Positions 53,537-61,983 of a stretch of 64,000 nucleotides of DNA are shown here, one piece after another. The translations under genes and the position numbers were made by a program. The notes below the pieces were generated by a model. The model saw nothing but the letters and a program-made list of their open reading frames with translations, searched no databases and was not told the origin of the DNA. Within the stretch, counting starts at the first letter, position 1. Each line of letters begins with the position of its first letter. Origin of the DNA: Verrucomicrobiales bacterium (GTDB taxonomy: Bacteria; Verrucomicrobiota; Verrucomicrobiia; Verrucomicrobiales; V1-33); NCBI GenBank assembly GCA_028293125.1, contig JAQGPJ010000105.1, positions 124,001-188,000 of the forward strand, read 5' to 3'.

Positions 53537-56425
53537 ATGAAACCGGTTCTTTCCGCAGGTCCTCTGTCGCTGGCGGCGCTGCTGCTGCTGCTGCCTCCCT
53601 CCCTGCCAGCCGGCGCGGGACAGAAGCCGCTTACGGCGGAGGACCGCGCCTGGTGGTCCTTTCAGCCGGTGGCCGATCCCGCTCCTCCGGAGGTGGGGAA
53701 CGCCGCATGGGCGCAGTCCCCGGTGGACCGGTTTATCTTTGCCGCGCTGGACCAAGCCGGGCTCACCCCGGCCATGGAGGCTCCCAAAGCCACGCTGATC
53801 CGGCGGCTGTCGTTTGACCTGCTGGGCCTGCCGCCCTCGCGGCAGGAGGTGGAGGACTTCGTATCCGACACCTCCCCCGATGCCTGGCCAAAGCTGGTGG
53901 ACCGCCTGTTGGACAGCCCGCATTATGGCGAGCGGCAGGCCCGCCTCTGGCTGGATCTGGTGCGTTATGCGGAAAGCGACGGCTACAAGGCCGACGCCTA
54001 CCGGCCCGACGCCTGGCGCTACCGGGATTATGTCATTGAAGCCTTCAATGCGGACAAGCCTTACGACCGGTTCATCCGCGAGCAACTGGCGGGGGACGAG
54101 CTTTTCCCGGACGATCCGCAGGCGCTGGTGGCCACCGGTTATCTGCGGCACTGGATCTACGAATACAACAACCGTGACGCCGTCGGCCAGTGGTCCGTGA
54201 TTCTGAACGACATCACCGACACCACGGCGGATGTCTTCATGGGTCTGGGCCTCCAGTGCGCCCGGTGCCACGATCACAAATTCGACCCCCTGCTTCAAAA
54301 GGACTACTACCGCCTCCAAGCGTATTTCGCCGCTGTCGAGCCCAGGGGCGGCACCGTCATCCTGCCCGCGTCGGAACGCGCCGCGCGTCAGGCGAAACAA
54401 GCGGCGTGGGAGGCCGCCACGGCGGAGGTCCGGCAGCGCATTGAGGAGCTGCGCGCGCCGGCTCTGGCCAAAGCCCGGAAGACCGCCATGGATCTTTTCC
54501 CGCCGGAGATCCAGTCGCTCCTCGATTCGCCGGAGGAGTCCCGCACGCCTTGGCAAAGGCAGATCGCGGGGCTGGCCGGGGAGCAGGTGCTCTACGAATA
54601 CGGGCAGGCCGATTCCAAAATCAAAGGGGAGGACCGCCAGAAGCTGGTGACCCTGCGCAAGGAGCTGGCGGCCTTCGATTCTTTGAAGCCGGAGCCCTGG
54701 CCCACCGCCTCCACCATGGGGGATGTGGGACCGGTGGCGCCGGAATTGAAAATCCCGCGCCGAGAGGCGGACGGCGATATCGCGCCCGGACCGCCCACCC
54801 TTCTGAGCCCGGCCCCCTCGGAGGTGAAACCGCTGCCCCGAAGCACGGGACGCCGCAGCGCCCTTGCCGCCTGGCTGACGGAGCCGTCCAATCCCCTGAC
54901 CGCGCGCGTGATGGTGAACCGGGTGTGGCAGCAGCACTTCGGCCAGGGACTCTGCGCCACCACCAGCGACTTCGGCCGGCTGGGCGGCGCGCCGTCCCAC
55001 CCCGCCCTGCTGGACTGGCTGGCGCACCGGTTTGTGGCCGAGGGCTGGAGCCTGAAGAAGCTGCACCGCGTGATCCTGACCAGCCGCGCCTGGCGGCAGA
55101 GCCATGTGTCCCCCTGCGCGGAAAAGGCGAAACTGATCGATCCCGGCAACCGCCTGCTCTGGCGCTGGACCACGCGCCGGCTGGAGGCCGAACAGATCCG
55201 CGACACTGTGCTCTCCGCCACGGGCGAACTGGACATGGCCGCCGGCGGCCCCTCCGTGGACAGCGGCAAGCCGCGCCGCGCTATCTACACGAAGGTGCTG
55301 CGCAACACCCGCGACCCGCTGCTGGATGTCTTTGACGCCCCGCAGAATATCACGAGCATCGCCGGCCGCGACACCACCACCACGGCCACGCAGTCCCTCT
55401 TCCTGGCCAACAGCCGCTTCATGAGCGACCGGGCGCAGGCCATGGCCGGCGATCTGATGGCGAAGCTGAAGGACGACGGAGACCGCGTCGATGCCGCCTG
55501 GTGGCGCACGGCGGGCCGCGCTCCCACCACGGATGAGCGTGAGGAGTCACTGGCTTTCCTCTCGTCCCAAACCAGCGGCGGTCCGGAGCAGCCAAGTTCC
55601 GACAGTGAAACCCTGGTCACGGAATCCATGCCCCAGCGGAACGGCAAAGCCGTGGTGCTGGCTCCCGGCAGCGCCCAGGAGCGCCTGACCGCGGAGATGC
55701 CGGCCCTGCCCGCCGGGGACTTCACGGTGGAATCCGTGGTGCTGCTGAAATCCGTGCAGGAAAACGACAGCCTGCGTGGCATTGCCGGCCAGTGGTCCGG
55801 GGACAAATCGCAGCCCGGCTGGGTGCTCGGCATCACCGGCAGGCAATCCCAGCGCAAAGCGCAGATGCCAGCTCTGCTGCTCTGCGGCCCCGGCGTGGAC
55901 GGTGCGATGGTTTACGAACCGGTTTTCAGCGATTTCCAGATGGAGCTGGACCGCAGCTACAGTCTGGCCGCCGCCGTGCATCCCGCCAGCGCCGCGGGCG
56001 CGGGAGCGGTGACGTTTTATATGAAGGATCTGGCCAATGAGGACCTGCCGGTGCAGGTCTCGACCGTGCCGCATCCGGTCGCCCATTTTTCCTCTGCCGG
56101 GGATGGGGCGCTGATGATCGGGGCCGGCGCGGATTCCAGTCAGGACCTCTGGGACGGCCTTATTGATGAGGTGCGCGTTTCGCGGGGTATTTTAGGGGGA
56201 ACGGATCTGATCCATCAGCATCCTGAAGCCACGGACCGCACGATGGCGTGGTGGAGTTTTGAGCCGGCTTCCGGCCCGCTGGCGGACTCCATCAGCGGTC
56301 ATACTTCCCTGCGGCTGCTATCGGCCGCCGCCGCCGGGGCAGCGCCCGGCGTGCCGAAGGAGCAGGCGCTGGCCGACTTCTGCCAAGCCATGCTCAGTTT
56401 CAGCGCCCTGCTGTACGTGGACTGA
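53537..56425 (+). CDS. DUF1549-DUF1553 exported protein with C-terminal LamG domain
   Basis: 962 residues from the ATG at 53537. Signal peptide (LSLAALLLLLPPSLPAGAG). Unlike the 13.5 kb paralogue it lacks the N-terminal cytochrome domain. DUF1549 starts at ADPAPP, near residue 45, and carries a single CxxCH, CARCHDHKFDP. DUF1553 begins at SNPLTARVMVNRVWQQHFG. A LamG/concanavalin-like module near the C-terminus (ESVVLLKSVQEND, RSYSLAAAVHP, LWDGLIDEVRVSRG) could bind carbohydrate. There is no DUF1501 partner next to it. One heme c is expected; substrate and reaction unknown. Confidence 0.9.
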   Translation: MKPVLSAGPLSLAALLLLLPPSLPAGAGQKPLTAEDRAWWSFQPVADPAPPEVGNAAWAQSPVDRFIFAALDQAGLTPAMEAPKATLIRRLSFDLLGLPPSRQEVEDFVSDTSPDAWPKLVDRLLDSPHYGERQARLWLDLVRYAESDGYKADAYRPDAWRYRDYVIEAFNADKPYDRFIREQLAGDELFPDDPQALVATGYLRHWIYEYNNRDAVGQWSVILNDITDTTADVFMGLGLQCARCHDHKFDPLLQKDYYRLQAYFAAVEPRGGTVILPASERAARQAKQAAWEAATAEVRQRIEELRAPALAKARKTAMDLFPPEIQSLLDSPEESRTPWQRQIAGLAGEQVLYEYGQADSKIKGEDRQKLVTLRKELAAFDSLKPEPWPTASTMGDVGPVAPELKIPRREADGDIAPGPPTLLSPAPSEVKPLPRSTGRRSALAAWLTEPSNPLTARVMVNRVWQQHFGQGLCATTSDFGRLGGAPSHPALLDWLAHRFVAEGWSLKKLHRVILTSRAWRQSHVSPCAEKAKLIDPGNRLLWRWTTRRLEAEQIRDTVLSATGELDMAAGGPSVDSGKPRRAIYTKVLRNTRDPLLDVFDAPQNITSIAGRDTTTTATQSLFLANSRFMSDRAQAMAGDLMAKLKDDGDRVDAAWWRTAGRAPTTDEREESLAFLSSQTSGGPEQPSSDSETLVTESMPQRNGKAVVLAPGSAQERLTAEMPALPAGDFTVESVVLLKSVQENDSLRGIAGQWSGDKSQPGWVLGITGRQSQRKAQMPALLLCGPGVDGAMVYEPVFSDFQMELDRSYSLAAAVHPASAAGAGAVTFYMKDLANEDLPVQVSTVPHPVAHFSSAGDGALMIGAGADSSQDLWDGLIDEVRVSRGILGGTDLIHQHPEATDRTMAWWSFEPASGPLADSISGHTSLRLLSAAAAGAAPGVPKEQALADFCQAMLSFSALLYVD

Positions 56426-56507
56426 TTCCGGGAACAGGTGCTGTCTCCTGGAGGAGTGCATAGCTCATCCGGTTGCCAAGGCCGCGCGGACTGTCAGAAT
56501 CGTGGGC

Positions 56508-57467
56508 ATGGGCAAGGTCAAACGCATCGAGCATCTGCTGGTAAAGGATTTTTACAGCCGGCATCAGGAGCACCTCCAGCTGGAGCTGCTGAGCGATGAA
56601 TCCGGCCTGAGCCGCAGGATTTCCGAGCCCTCCACCAACCGGCCCGGCCTGGCTCTGGCAGGGTTTTACCTGTATTTCGCGTACAAGCGCATCCAAGTGA
56701 TGGGCAATTCCGAGTTCGCCTACCTGGTCAGCCTGACGGAGCGGGAGCAGATTAAGCGCTTCAAGGAGATGTGCGGCTGCGAAATCCCCTGCATCGTGGT
56801 CTGCCGGAACCGCCGCATGCCCAAAGGCCTGCTGGAGATCGCCAATGCTGCCGGGGTCGCGGTTTTCCGCACCACCATGGACACCATGCGGTTCATCAAC
56901 AACTGCACGCTGTGGATGGACTGGGAATTCGCCTCCACCACCACCGAGCACGGCTGCATGGTGGACGTGAAGGGCATCGGGGTGCTGATCAAGGGCGAGA
57001 GCGGCTCCGGCAAGAGCGAGGCTGTGCTGGGCCTGCTGGAGCGCGGAGCCGCCCTGGTGGCGGATGATGTGGTGCATTTCCGGGCTCCCGAAGGCCGGGA
57101 TCTGGAGGGCACCTCCTCGGAGCTGGGGCGGTTCCACATGGAGGTGCGGGGAATCGGCATCGTGAATGTGCCCCTGCTTTTCGGCGCGGCCTCCATGCGG
57201 GTGACGAAGAAGCTGGACCTGGTGGTGGTGCTGAAGCCGCTGAAGGAACTGAACAATGTGGACCGGCTGGGGGTGGAGGAGCAATTTTACACCGTGCTCG
57301 GCAAGGAGGTGCCGCTGATCGACATCCCGGTGGGGCCGGGACGGGACACGGCGCGGCTGGTGGAGGTGGCCGCCCTGGAGCAGAAACTGCGCACTTTCGG
57401 CCACCACAGCGCGGTGGAGTTCAGCCGGAATCTGATGCTCAAACTGCAAAGCCAGCTGCCGGTCTGA
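56508..57467 (+). CDS. hprK: HPr kinase/phosphorylase
   Basis: Bifunctional enzyme that phosphorylates and dephosphorylates HPr at Ser46 in response to carbon metabolites. 319 residues, normal length. N-terminal HprK domain (VKDFYSRHQEHLQLEL), Walker A GESGSGKSE at 163-171, then ALVADDVVHF and the HprK signature GIGIVNVPLLFG. The C-terminal block IPVGPGRDTARLVEVAALEQ is also present. The upstream frame to 56259 overlaps the cytochrome gene, so the ATG at 56508 was chosen. HPr follows 59 bases downstream; no EI or EII gene is in the window, as in many incomplete PTS systems. Confidence 0.95.
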   Translation: MGKVKRIEHLLVKDFYSRHQEHLQLELLSDESGLSRRISEPSTNRPGLALAGFYLYFAYKRIQVMGNSEFAYLVSLTEREQIKRFKEMCGCEIPCIVVCRNRRMPKGLLEIANAAGVAVFRTTMDTMRFINNCTLWMDWEFASTTTEHGCMVDVKGIGVLIKGESGSGKSEAVLGLLERGAALVADDVVHFRAPEGRDLEGTSSELGRFHMEVRGIGIVNVPLLFGAASMRVTKKLDLVVVLKPLKELNNVDRLGVEEQFYTVLGKEVPLIDIPVGPGRDTARLVEVAALEQKLRTFGHHSAVEFSRNLMLKLQSQLPV

Positions 57468-57498
57468 GCCTTCACAGGATTTTATCCGCCCTTGCCTT

Positions 57499-57520
57499 CC
57501 GCCCAGGGGCGGTTTTTTTT
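57499..57520 (+). terminator. Hairpin with eight T immediately before the HPr gene (terminator or attenuator)
   Basis: Stem CCGCC-CAGG-GGCGG (57499-57512) is followed directly by eight T (57513-57520). This is a textbook intrinsic terminator. It sits between hprK and HPr and ends six bases before the HPr ATG, with no Shine-Dalgarno sequence in between. Confidence 0.85.
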
Positions 57521-57526
57521 GCAGCC

Positions 57527-57796
57527 ATGCTGACCAAGGAATTCACTATCACCAACAAGCTTGGCCTACATGCCCGCCCTGCCGCCATGTTTGTGAAGGT
57601 CAGCAGCGCCCATGACGCGGAGATCTGGGTGGAGAAGGATGACGAGCAGGTCAACGGCAAGAGCATCATGGGCCTGATGATGCTCGCCGCCGGCTACGGA
57701 GCCAAAATCAAAGTGTCCGCCGAGGGCAAGGACGCCAATGCCGCCATGGACCAGCTGGAGGCGCTTATTGCCAGCGGTTTTTCGGAAAACCGCTAG
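57527..57796 (+). CDS. ptsH: HPr phosphocarrier protein
   Basis: 89-residue phosphocarrier. The EI phosphorylation site is His15 in KLGLHARPAAM. The HprK regulatory site is Ser46 in NGKSIMGLMML. Both are intact, so regulation by the upstream HprK is expected. In genomes with few PTS permeases HPr mainly serves signalling. It is unusual that an intrinsic-terminator-like hairpin ends six bases before its start codon and that no ribosome site is visible. The stop is TAG, evidence that TAG works as a stop in this genome. Confidence 0.95.
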   Translation: MLTKEFTITNKLGLHARPAAMFVKVSSAHDAEIWVEKDDEQVNGKSIMGLMMLAAGYGAKIKVSAEGKDANAAMDQLEALIASGFSENR

Positions 57797-57927
57797 GGGT
57801 TTTCACCGCTGGAAATATTCCGGCGGCGGCGAAAGCCGGCTGCATAACCGGGTGGAACAGCCATGTTGGCTGTCCCACGCCCATGCATTCAAAACGCCCC
57901 GCGGCACCCGCGTCTAAATTGCCAATT

Positions 57928-57943
57928 TTTTGCAATTGCAAAA
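57928..57943 (+). promoter_or_regulatory. Perfect 16-base palindrome before the TonB receptor, candidate operator
   Basis: TTTTGCAATTGCAAAA is an exact palindrome 27 bases upstream of the chosen ATG at 57971, in an otherwise GC-rich region. ZnuD-type receptors are often controlled by Fur/Zur-family repressors that bind AT-rich palindromes. No consensus for this lineage is known to me, so the regulator is inferred only. Confidence 0.5.
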
Positions 57944-57970
57944 TTTATGCATTGGTTTCCGGTGGAACGC

Positions 57971-60217
57971 ATGAACCCGTTTCCGCACGCCATTGTCTCC
58001 ACCCTCCCCCTTCCGCTGTTCCTGCTGGCGGTGGCTGTCAGCCAGGCGCAGCAGGCGGATCCCGGTCCCGGCGGTGGATCCCCCGCGGCGGTGACGGTCC
58101 TTGGCTCTCCAAGCAGCGCCGGGGGAACGGCAGGCTCGGCCAACAACGAACCGGAAGCCCTGGCACCGGTGGTGATCACCGCCTCACCGCTGGGCCGCAC
58201 GCTGTTCGATCAGGTGCAGCCGGTGTCGGTGCTCAGCGGGGAGGAGCTTCGGGAGTCCCAGCAGTCCACTTTGGGCGACACTCTGTCCCGCCTGCCGGGA
58301 GTGTCCTCCACGGGTTTCGCGCCTGGCGCGGAGCGGCCGATCATCCGGGGTATGGGGGATGACCGCATCCGCATTCTGAGCAATGGGGTGGGCACGGTGG
58401 ATGTCGCCAACGTCAGTCCGGACCATGCCGTGACCATTGATCCCCTGATCATGGACAGCGTGGAGGTGGTGCGCGGCCCGGCGGCGCTGCTTTACGGCCC
58501 CAACGGCGTCGGCGGAGTGGTGAACGTGCTGGACAGCCGCATTCCCGCGGAGCGGATTGAATCCGGTCCGGGCGGACTGCCCATCAGCGGAAAAATGGAA
58601 ACCCGGCACGACACCGGGGCCGATCTCTGGTCCGGCGGCGGCAGTATCAATCTGGGTCTGGGCCCGGTGGTGATCCATGTGGACGGCTTCCGCCGCCGCT
58701 CCGATGACATGGTCATCCCCGGCAAGGCCCGCTCCGAACGCCTGCGCCGGCAGGAGCCCCTGCCCCCCGGAGAGAGGGAGGACAGCGGCCGCCTGCCCAA
58801 CAGCGCCACGGACACCAAAGGCGGCGCGGTCGGAGCGTCCTGGATCTGGGACAACGGCTACTTCGGAGCCAGCTACGCCCTCTTCGAAAGCAACTACGGC
58901 ACGGTCGCGGAGAAGGAGGTCACCATTGATCTGGACCAGACCCGCTGGGACACCCGCGGCGCTTTTTACCACCCCTTCGCCGGCATCCGGGAGATCAATC
59001 ACCGTTTCGGTTATTCCGACTACACCCACACGGAATTCGAGGGCCGGGAGACCGGAACCGTTTTCAACATCACCGGCTACGATGCCCGGGTGGAGGTGAA
59101 GCATGAGAAGCTCGGACCGTTTGAGGGTGCCTTCGGCGTGCAGACCACCCACAGTCAGTTTTCGGCGCTGGGTGAGGAGGCTTTCCTGCCGCCGGTGGAG
59201 TCGGAATCGTGGTCCGCCTTTTTGTTTGAGGAGGCGGTCACCGGCCCCCTGCGCTGGCAGTGGGGTCTGCGTTATGACCACAGCACCGTGGACAGTGAAT
59301 CCCAAGAGGGTTTCGGTCCCGGTCGGAGCTTCGGATTTGATGCTCTGAGCGCCTCCGCCGGCCTGGTGTGGGAGTTTGCGGACGACTGGAATCTCGCCTT
59401 CAGCACCGCTTGGACCCAGCGGGCCCCCACTTACGTCGAACTGCTGGCGGACGGCCCTCACCTGGCCACTGCTGCTTACGAGCAGGGCGACAGCGGGCTG
59501 GATTTGGAGAAATCCCTCGGTTTCGACCTCACCCTGCGCAGGCAGGGCGGCTTTGTCACCGGCAGCGCGGGCCTGTTTTACCAGCACTTCCGGAATTACA
59601 TTGCCCTGCGGCCCACAGGACAGGATTTCCTTTTCGGGGAGGATGGCGAGTGGGAAACCCTGCCCATTCAGGCCTATGAGGCCACCGAGGCCGATTTCAT
59701 GGGTGGCGAGCTGGAGGCCACCTTCCATCTGCTGGCTCCCGCCGAAAACACCGTCCCGGCCGCCGCCGCCGGTCCCTTGGCAGGCAAGTCCCCCGTCAGC
59801 CTCTCCGCATCCCCCACCGAAACCACCAGCCAGCCGACCGGCAGCCTGGATCTGGAGCTCCGCGCCGATTATGTTTTCACCCGCGACCGGGACCACGGCG
59901 GCTCCCTGCCCCGCATTCCCCCGTTCCGCGCCTCCGCCGCTTTGATTTACCGCTATGACCGCCTGACCGCCCGGCTGGAGGGACAGTATGCGGCGGCCCA
60001 GTTCCGCACCGCGGAGGACGAGCTCCCCACCGATTCCTATTTCCTCCTCAACGCCGGACTGAGCTGCCGGGTGGCCGAGGGACCGGTGAATGTGGATGTC
60101 TTCCTGCGCGGCACCAACCTGACCGATGAGGAGGCGCGCCTGAGCACCTCCTTTCTGAAGGACATCGCCCCCCTTCAGGGGCGCGCCCTGCTCGTCGGCA
60201 TGCAGGCCAGTTTCTGA
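57971..60217 (+). CDS. ZnuD-like TonB-dependent outer-membrane receptor
   Basis: 748 residues from the ATG at 57971, giving a signal peptide ending near SQA. A plug domain follows (PVSVLSGEELRESQQSTLGD, then GAERPIIRGMGDDRIRILSNG). SPDHAVTIDPLIMDSVEVV and RGPAALLYGPNGVGGVVNVL match the ZnuD and related zinc-receptor branch, and the C-terminus ends in a beta-barrel strand (LLVGMQASF). Earlier in-frame starts to 57863 would add 36 residues with no signal. It imports a scarce metal, probably zinc, using TonB energy (inferred). After the stop, GGCGGGCGG at 60239 pairs with CCGCCCGCC at 60283, a possible terminator stem. Confidence 0.9.
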   Translation: MNPFPHAIVSTLPLPLFLLAVAVSQAQQADPGPGGGSPAAVTVLGSPSSAGGTAGSANNEPEALAPVVITASPLGRTLFDQVQPVSVLSGEELRESQQSTLGDTLSRLPGVSSTGFAPGAERPIIRGMGDDRIRILSNGVGTVDVANVSPDHAVTIDPLIMDSVEVVRGPAALLYGPNGVGGVVNVLDSRIPAERIESGPGGLPISGKMETRHDTGADLWSGGGSINLGLGPVVIHVDGFRRRSDDMVIPGKARSERLRRQEPLPPGEREDSGRLPNSATDTKGGAVGASWIWDNGYFGASYALFESNYGTVAEKEVTIDLDQTRWDTRGAFYHPFAGIREINHRFGYSDYTHTEFEGRETGTVFNITGYDARVEVKHEKLGPFEGAFGVQTTHSQFSALGEEAFLPPVESESWSAFLFEEAVTGPLRWQWGLRYDHSTVDSESQEGFGPGRSFGFDALSASAGLVWEFADDWNLAFSTAWTQRAPTYVELLADGPHLATAAYEQGDSGLDLEKSLGFDLTLRRQGGFVTGSAGLFYQHFRNYIALRPTGQDFLFGEDGEWETLPIQAYEATEADFMGGELEATFHLLAPAENTVPAAAAGPLAGKSPVSLSASPTETTSQPTGSLDLELRADYVFTRDRDHGGSLPRIPPFRASAALIYRYDRLTARLEGQYAAAQFRTAEDELPTDSYFLLNAGLSCRVAEGPVNVDVFLRGTNLTDEEARLSTSFLKDIAPLQGRALLVGMQASF

Positions 60218-60323
60218 CCCGCCACAGGGCGGCGGGGAGGCGGGCGGGAAACACCGGACTCCAAGGATTCAGGCGCCTCCCTCCGCCCGCCGGTCCCGGC
60301 TTTTCACTGGCAATGCGGGGCGG

Positions 60324-61046
60324 ATGCGTGCAGAACTGAGGATGACAGCCGAAAAACCCCAGCTCCGCGCTCTGATCTTTGATTTTGACGGCCTCGTGGT
60401 GGACACGGAATCCGCCATCTATGAAGCCTGGCGGGAACTCTACCTTTCCCAAGGCCACGACCTGCCGCTGCCGACCTACGTGCAGTGCGTGGGCTCCGTC
60501 TTCGGCCACTACGATCCCATGGCGGCCCTGGAGGCCCTGACAGGCGCGCCGGTGGACTGGCCGGTGCTGCTGCCCATCAAGGACCAGCGCATCAAATTCG
60601 GCCAGGTGGATCTCGACACCCTGCCCGGCGTCCGGGAACTGCTGCTGGAGGCCCGTGGCCAGGGGCTGCCCTGCGTCATCGCCTCCAGCAGCGAGCGCCG
60701 CCACCTCAGCGGCTGGATGGAGCGCACCGGCATCGCCCATCACTTCGATTTCATCCACACCCGCGACGATGTGGAGCGCGCCAAGCCCTTCCCCGACCTC
60801 TTCCTGACCGCCGCCGCCAGCCTGGGGGTGCTGCCGGAGGAAACCCTGGTGCTGGAGGACTCCCTCAACGGTCTCCGCGCCGCCGCCGCCGCCGGCGCTC
60901 CCTGCGTGATTGTGCCCTCCCCGGTCACCACCGGACTGGACTTCACCGGAGCCACCGCCATCCTGCCGACGCTGGCGGGGGTCACGGTTGAGCAATTGCG
61001 GCAGCTTCACGCGCGGCACGTTCCCGCGGAGCGGGCCGTTTCCTGA
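60324..61046 (+). CDS. HAD-superfamily phosphatase, beta-phosphoglucomutase-like
   Basis: 240 residues (from an ATG at 60324; the ATG at 60342 is possible). The HAD motif I is DFDGLVVDTE (20-29) with nucleophile Asp20 and acid Asp22. Motif II is in VIASSSERR, motif III Lys in DDVERAKPFPDLF and motif IV in LVLEDSLNGLRAA. The cap is small and alpha-helical. These features fit the beta-PGM/gph-like subfamily acting on sugar phosphates or related small molecules. Substrate unknown. It is convergent with the acetyltransferase gene. Confidence 0.9.
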   Translation: MRAELRMTAEKPQLRALIFDFDGLVVDTESAIYEAWRELYLSQGHDLPLPTYVQCVGSVFGHYDPMAALEALTGAPVDWPVLLPIKDQRIKFGQVDLDTLPGVRELLLEARGQGLPCVIASSSERRHLSGWMERTGIAHHFDFIHTRDDVERAKPFPDLFLTAAASLGVLPEETLVLEDSLNGLRAAAAAGAPCVIVPSPVTTGLDFTGATAILPTLAGVTVEQLRQLHARHVPAERAVS

Positions 61047-61105
61047 CAAGGCCGGGATTCCGGGGGAGCCATGGAACTGTTGGTGCTCTTCCCGATTTGG
61101 ACAGG

Positions 61106-61612
61106 CTATGATGTGGCTGCGGCAATATCCTTCAGCAGAAGGTAGAGGTGCAGGGGGGTGATAGGCGAGGGCACAAAGCCACATTTTTCGTAAAATGATT
61201 TCGCCTCCTGGTCCTTGGCATGGACGACAACCGCCCGGCATCCGAAATCCTCGGAGGCTTTCAGGATGCGCTGCAGAGCGTCCTTCATGAGTGCCTTGCC
61301 GAGACCACGTCCTTTTTCTGTTTGGTCCACCGCCAGCCGGGCGATGAGCATGAGCGGAACCGGATGCCGCGCGAGCCCTTTGATCACGCGGGCAGGCGGT
61401 TCCTCAGGGGATGCTGATGCGGCTGCCAGTGTATAATAGCCGGCAATGGTTTCACCACGAAGAGCGATGAATGTTTTGGCGGAAAGATTCGAGTGATTCT
61501 GGAGAGCGAATTTCCGCAGGTAATCGTTCAGCGCAGGTATACCGCAGTCGAACGCCGCAGCACTGAATTCCTTGCTGATGGGAAATGTTCCCGGTCTCAG
61601 ATCACTGCTCAT
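61106..61612 (-). CDS. TacT-like GNAT acetyltransferase toxin
   Basis: 168 residues. N-terminal FDCGIPALNDYLRKFALQNH is typical of GNAT toxins of the TacT/AtaT type. The acetyl-CoA P-loop is in KGRGLGKALM (100-109). The general tyrosine is Y141 in SFYEKCGF. Such toxins acetylate the amino group of charged tRNAs and block translation. It overlaps the gene of its DUF1778-like/ribbon-helix-helix partner by 11 bases and appears intact. Confidence 0.85.
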   Translation of the reverse strand: MSSDLRPGTFPISKEFSAAAFDCGIPALNDYLRKFALQNHSNLSAKTFIALRGETIAGYYTLAAASASPEEPPARVIKGLARHPVPLMLIARLAVDQTEKGRGLGKALMKDALQRILKASEDFGCRAVVVHAKDQEAKSFYEKCGFVPSPITPLHLYLLLKDIAAATS

Positions 61613-61904
61613 CCAGCACGCCTTTGGTGGTCATCAACCTGGCCAGTGCCGCGTTGCGGACTGGAGGAGCTTCGAGAGCGGCGTTGAGACTGTTCCAGCT
61701 CTCAGGGGACAACTGAAAACTGGATTCGGGCGAGAACAACAAATTGTCCAATCGTTCAGCATCGTGGGAGTCCGAAGTGCGGCTTTCGACCGAAGGAAGA
61801 GCCCGGCTGATAAGAAAATCCTTCATGCTCATGCCGAAGTAGGCTGCGAGCGTCTTCAGCTTGCGGTGCGTATCATCGGGAATGTCGAGGGTCAGTCGGG
61901 CCAT
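61602..61904 (-). CDS. Ribbon-helix-helix antitoxin of the TacA type
   Basis: 100 residues from the ATG at 61904, with an AGGA site eight bases upstream. The N-terminal DNA-binding ribbon-helix-helix reads MARLTLDIPDDTHRKLKTLA. The C-terminal tail that should wrap the toxin includes LSPESWNSLNAALEAPPV, a pattern common to TacA antitoxins. It overlaps the acetyltransferase start by 11 bases. An inverted repeat lies in its promoter, in line with autorepression. Confidence 0.85.
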   Translation of the reverse strand: MARLTLDIPDDTHRKLKTLAAYFGMSMKDFLISRALPSVESRTSDSHDAERLDNLLFSPESSFQLSPESWNSLNAALEAPPVRNAALARLMTTKGVLDEQ

Positions 61905-61922
61905 GGGAGTGTCCTGCGTTTG

Positions 61923-61958
61923 AGTATAACACGCATTGACGCAAAAATGCAAATGCGT
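61923..61958 (-). promoter_or_regulatory. Promoter with overlapping inverted repeat for the toxin-antitoxin operon
   Basis: On the minus strand TTGCAT (61947-61952) and TATACT (61923-61928) are 18 bases apart. ACGCATT (61931-61937) and AATGCGT (61952-61958) mirror each other around 14 bases and cover the spacer and -35 element, an ideal place for antitoxin autorepression. Confidence 0.65.
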
Positions 61959-61983
61959 ACGGCGCGGGAATTCGAAAGAATCC

